Shown here one piece after another: positions 61,469 through 64,000 of a DNA stretch of 64,000 bases. The number at the start of each line of letters is the position of its first letter. Position 1 is the first letter of the stretch. Below the pieces are notes generated by a model. It did no database searches, had not been told where the DNA came from, and saw only the letters and a list, made by a program, of their open reading frames with translations. This stretch comes from Danio rerio (Eukaryota > Chordata > Actinopteri > Cypriniformes > Danionidae): assembly GCF_049306965.1 (NCBI RefSeq), contig NC_133197.1:2008501-2072500 (forward strand). The letters run 5' to 3'. The position numbers and the translations under genes were made by a program.

Positions 61469-62132
61469 GTGAGTCGTTGACGCTTTTTCTCGTGTTTACA
61501 CAACAATAAAACACACTTTACAGTTTATTAAAGCGACAATCTGCGACTAGTTTCTGCATTGAGTTCACCTCTATCTGTGTGTCTGCCGACCACAACAATA
61601 CAGCAGGCAGAAAGGAGAGGGAAAGTGTTTAGGTCTTACTGTGCTAGTGTGTTTGAGTTTGTCAGCGGTTGTATTAGTAACTCAAAGTATCTTAAGGGAA
61701 ACAATGGGAATTTACCGCTGCAGATATGCACATTTTGATGCAGCAAACATTAAGTAATTCATTTGTTTCCAAAGGTTTTTTGGGATTTTTGGTTTCTGTT
61801 GAGACTGCTGACAATCAGATTACTTTATTGGTATGAAGACTACAAAATACTTTTTTTAAAAATGAATTACAATATTGATGACCTCATCCTATAGTAGCTA
61901 TATCCTATAAACAGTATAGAATGAGCTGATTTGCTGCTGATTCTGACTGTTTGTTAAAGAATGTTTATAGTCTGAGGCTCATTAATATTCAGATCTACAA
62001 ATTTAAGTGGATGTTATTGTTGTCTCCTGACTTGAGCAAATCACGTATTGTATCAAAAGATATAATATCATGATGTGTTTGTTTCCTCAGTCAGTGTAAA
62101 TGAATCAGATTTCTCTGTTTATTCTCCTGAAG

Positions 62133-62249
62133 CTCTGCCACCATCAGTGAAAGACAAAGACAGAGTTTATTGAAGGACAGTGAGAAGATGAGTGATCCAG
62201 AACCCTGCAGAATTAAACAGGAAGAGACTGAAGAACTAATAGGTTAAAT
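62133..62249 (+). pseudogene. FiNZ unit 8: exon 2 without a zinc-finger exon
   Basis: Exon 2 (62133-62242, ATG 62188) encodes the complete MSDPEPCRIKQEETEELI. The donor GT is kept, but the following sequence is GTTAAATGG rather than GTTTGTGTT, and unspliced reading stops at once (GGT TAA). About 210 bp of unmatched sequence later (62243-62455) the unit resumes in its downstream block. Exon 3 and most of intron 2 are missing, removed by deletion. The CRE, exon 1 and intron 1 are intact, so the locus may still be transcribed. Confidence 0.85.
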
Positions 62250-62455
62250 GGCTAATTGTTCCCAGCATATTTCCTGTTTTACATTTTTGATTTCTACAGC
62301 TTCCAAGAATCTAAAAAGAGCCACATATCGATAAGGATTGTTATGTTAGCATAACATTAGGTTATGATTGATTTGCCTCTTGTTACAGTTTATGAAATAG
62401 TTTAATAACAAGCTGGAAATGTTCATGGGCCAATGAGATGGCCATATTGTCATGA

Positions 62456-63125
62456 TCTATAACGACTCCCATATAATTTTTTTTGTCCAGTGATTGGTCT
62501 GATGACCTAGTCTGTTGTGATTGGTTGACAGTGTTCAACGCGTGACTTATAGGTAAAAGCTCACCATGGCTTATCAATATACTGGAGCAACTATGATTTC
62601 AGTTTGTATGCAAACACCCGTAAGCAGTTAGCAGTTCTTGTTCCCTCGTCCCAGAGTCAGTGGGTTATTTGAATGGGATTTTGGTTAAATGGCTTAAATA
62701 AGGTTGGTGGCAAACTAACTCAAGATAATTTAACGTTTTATTCTACGACACTAAACACATCACTCTTGACTTTTTAAATCGGTTCCGCTTCTGTAAAAAG
62801 ACGGTTGCTCAATGGGTCTACAGGCGATGTCGGACTCATTATACGTCATCGAGCTGAACTGGTCTGGAATGAAGCCCACTTTTACAGCTTGTGTCGGGCG
62901 TTTGGATTTGTCTGTTTTTTGGTTCAGTATTTTCGTAAGTAGTGTTTTATAGTTTGTAGTGTTTATCTAATTAGAGATTCATATTGTGTGTAGATAATGC
63001 CTTCACTTTTAGAAGTGAAGAATCCGCCATGACAGATTCATTTGTTGATCATTTATTTTAATAAATCAGTTTCATGAAGATACTGCTGACCATAGTGCAG
63101 TCTGACTCTTGCCTGTTCTTCATAA
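62456..63125 (+). repeat. Unit 8 downstream conserved block
   Basis: Starts at ATAACGACTCCCATATAAT, keeps two ATTGG motifs (about 62493 and 62519), GTTAGCAGTTCT, CCCAGAGTCAGTGGG and TTTAATAAATCAG, and ends at GACCATAGTGCAGTCTGAC. The block continues though the gene body is gone. Confidence 0.75.
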
Positions 63126-63800
63126 TATATATGTGTGAATAAGTGTGTAAAGTGTATATAATTCTTAACTGACATTTTAACATGAACGTTTTACAATAAA
63201 ATTATTTCTAATGATTTTTTTCATCATTTTTTGGAATGGATAATTAGTCATTTGTCTGTCACTCATGAAGCATATGCCTATACGTTTGCTTTTTAAATTA
63301 GAGTGCATTTTAACGTTTTAAATGCCTCATTAAAAGTTTCACCTCACATTTTTAAGGTCTTTTTTTAACATGGTTTAGCGTTTTTTTCTTTCCTTCTTAC
63401 TTTTTTATTGTTGCAAAAAAGTTTACATCACAAAACAGAACAATCAACATCGCAAGGCATGTTTACCATTAAAATCTTTATTACAACTGCAACAAGGAGC
63501 AGTACAAAAGACATACATAAAAGGAAAAACAACATGATAACAATGAATATTCTGAAAATGAAGTACAGAGAGCAGTTATTTCACTTTAGTTTCTGAAGTA
63601 TTAGTAGCTTTGAGCCATTTTCTCTACCTCAGAAAGAAAACATCTAAAAGAGGGTCTGCATTTTTACCACTTACTTTACCCATTAGTAAAATAAAGTTCA
63701 CAACATCAGAGAAAGAAAACTGTAAATCACCTTTACATGCGTTAGCGATTGTTTTGGCTTGTCTGCAGCGTTTTTATTTCGCGCGTTTTTGACGATTTTT
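63126..63800. other. Spacer (units 8-9) with antisense L1-like remnant
   Basis: About 63390-63720 begins with a T-rich run. The minus strand has DVVNFILLMGK followed by decayed sequence, consistent with an L1-type ORF2 end. No gene found. Confidence 0.4.
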
Positions 63801-64000
63801 TCGTAGCTCCCGCCTCGCCGTGATGACGTCAGTGCTTACGCGTTCATTCAGCGTCGAGTCTGCAGAGCTGAGGTGAGTCGTTGACGCTTTTTCTCGTGTT
63901 TACACAACAATAAAACACACTTTACAGTTTATTAAAGCGACAATCTGCGACTAGTTTCTGCATTGAGTTCACCTCTATCTGTGTGTCTGCTGACCAAAAC
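63801..64000 (+). promoter_or_regulatory. Unit 9 promoter core, exon 1 and start of intron 1 (cut by window end)
   Basis: CRE palindrome TGACGTCA at 63824-63831, exon end 63872, then the conserved intron 1 start to the end of the window. A further FiNZ gene is expected beyond it. Confidence 0.7.

Overview
The window looks like zebrafish (Danio rerio) or a very close cyprinid. It is AT-rich, carries DANA-type SINEs, hAT, Harbinger-like, TTAA-type and Tc1-like DNA elements and long (TA)n runs, and is built around a tandem family of C2H2 zinc-finger genes of the FiNZ (fish N-terminal zinc finger) class. The zebrafish genome holds hundreds of such genes, concentrated on the long arm of chromosome 4. 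That chromosomal placement is inference; the family assignment rests on the sequence.

Layout. Positions 1-6,050 hold the 3' exons of an unrelated spliced gene, probably a SAMD3-like multicopy fish gene, ending at a TAG at 4,793. From about 7.1 kb to the end the window is an array of head-to-tail FiNZ units, all on the + strand. A complete unit has: (a) a short non-coding exon 1 containing a perfect TGACGTCA palindrome; (b) a conserved intron 1; (c) a 110-bp exon 2 that starts the protein MSDPEPCRIKQEETEELI; (d) intron 2, the main place where transposons collect; (e) a single large exon 3 encoding the rest of the acidic FiNZ domain and all the zinc fingers; (f) a conserved ~1-kb downstream block with inverted CCAAT boxes and an AATAAA.

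Units by exon 3: unit 1 (8.19-9.86 kb, 576 aa, no recognisable exon 1), unit 2 (14.30-15.35, 366 aa), unit 3 (27.04-27.74, frameshifted pseudogene), unit 4 (32.61-33.66, 369 aa), unit 5 (43.04-44.55, 521 aa), unit 6 (53.20-54.64, 495 aa), unit 7 (56.93-57.78, 302 aa), unit 8 (exons 1 and 2 only, zinc-finger exon lost) and unit 9 (exon 1 only, cut by the window end). Six units are therefore intact in frame, one is a pseudogene, one has lost its finger exon and one is partial.

The space between exons is filled with transposons, many nested and with readable target-site duplications: at least nine hAT elements, several TTAA-flanked elements, Harbinger-like MITEs, Tc1-like elements, LINE 3' ends and two solo LTRs. 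The FiNZ proteins are probably nuclear DNA-binding repressors, and the family is thought to restrain transposons in the early embryo, so the array appears to sit among the class of elements it may regulate. No new enzymatic system is seen. The most interesting signals are the shared CRE-type exon 1, the five-finger super-repeat, the finger-less unit 8, a transposon carrying a THAP-like exon, and a transposon that supplies one gene's stop codon.
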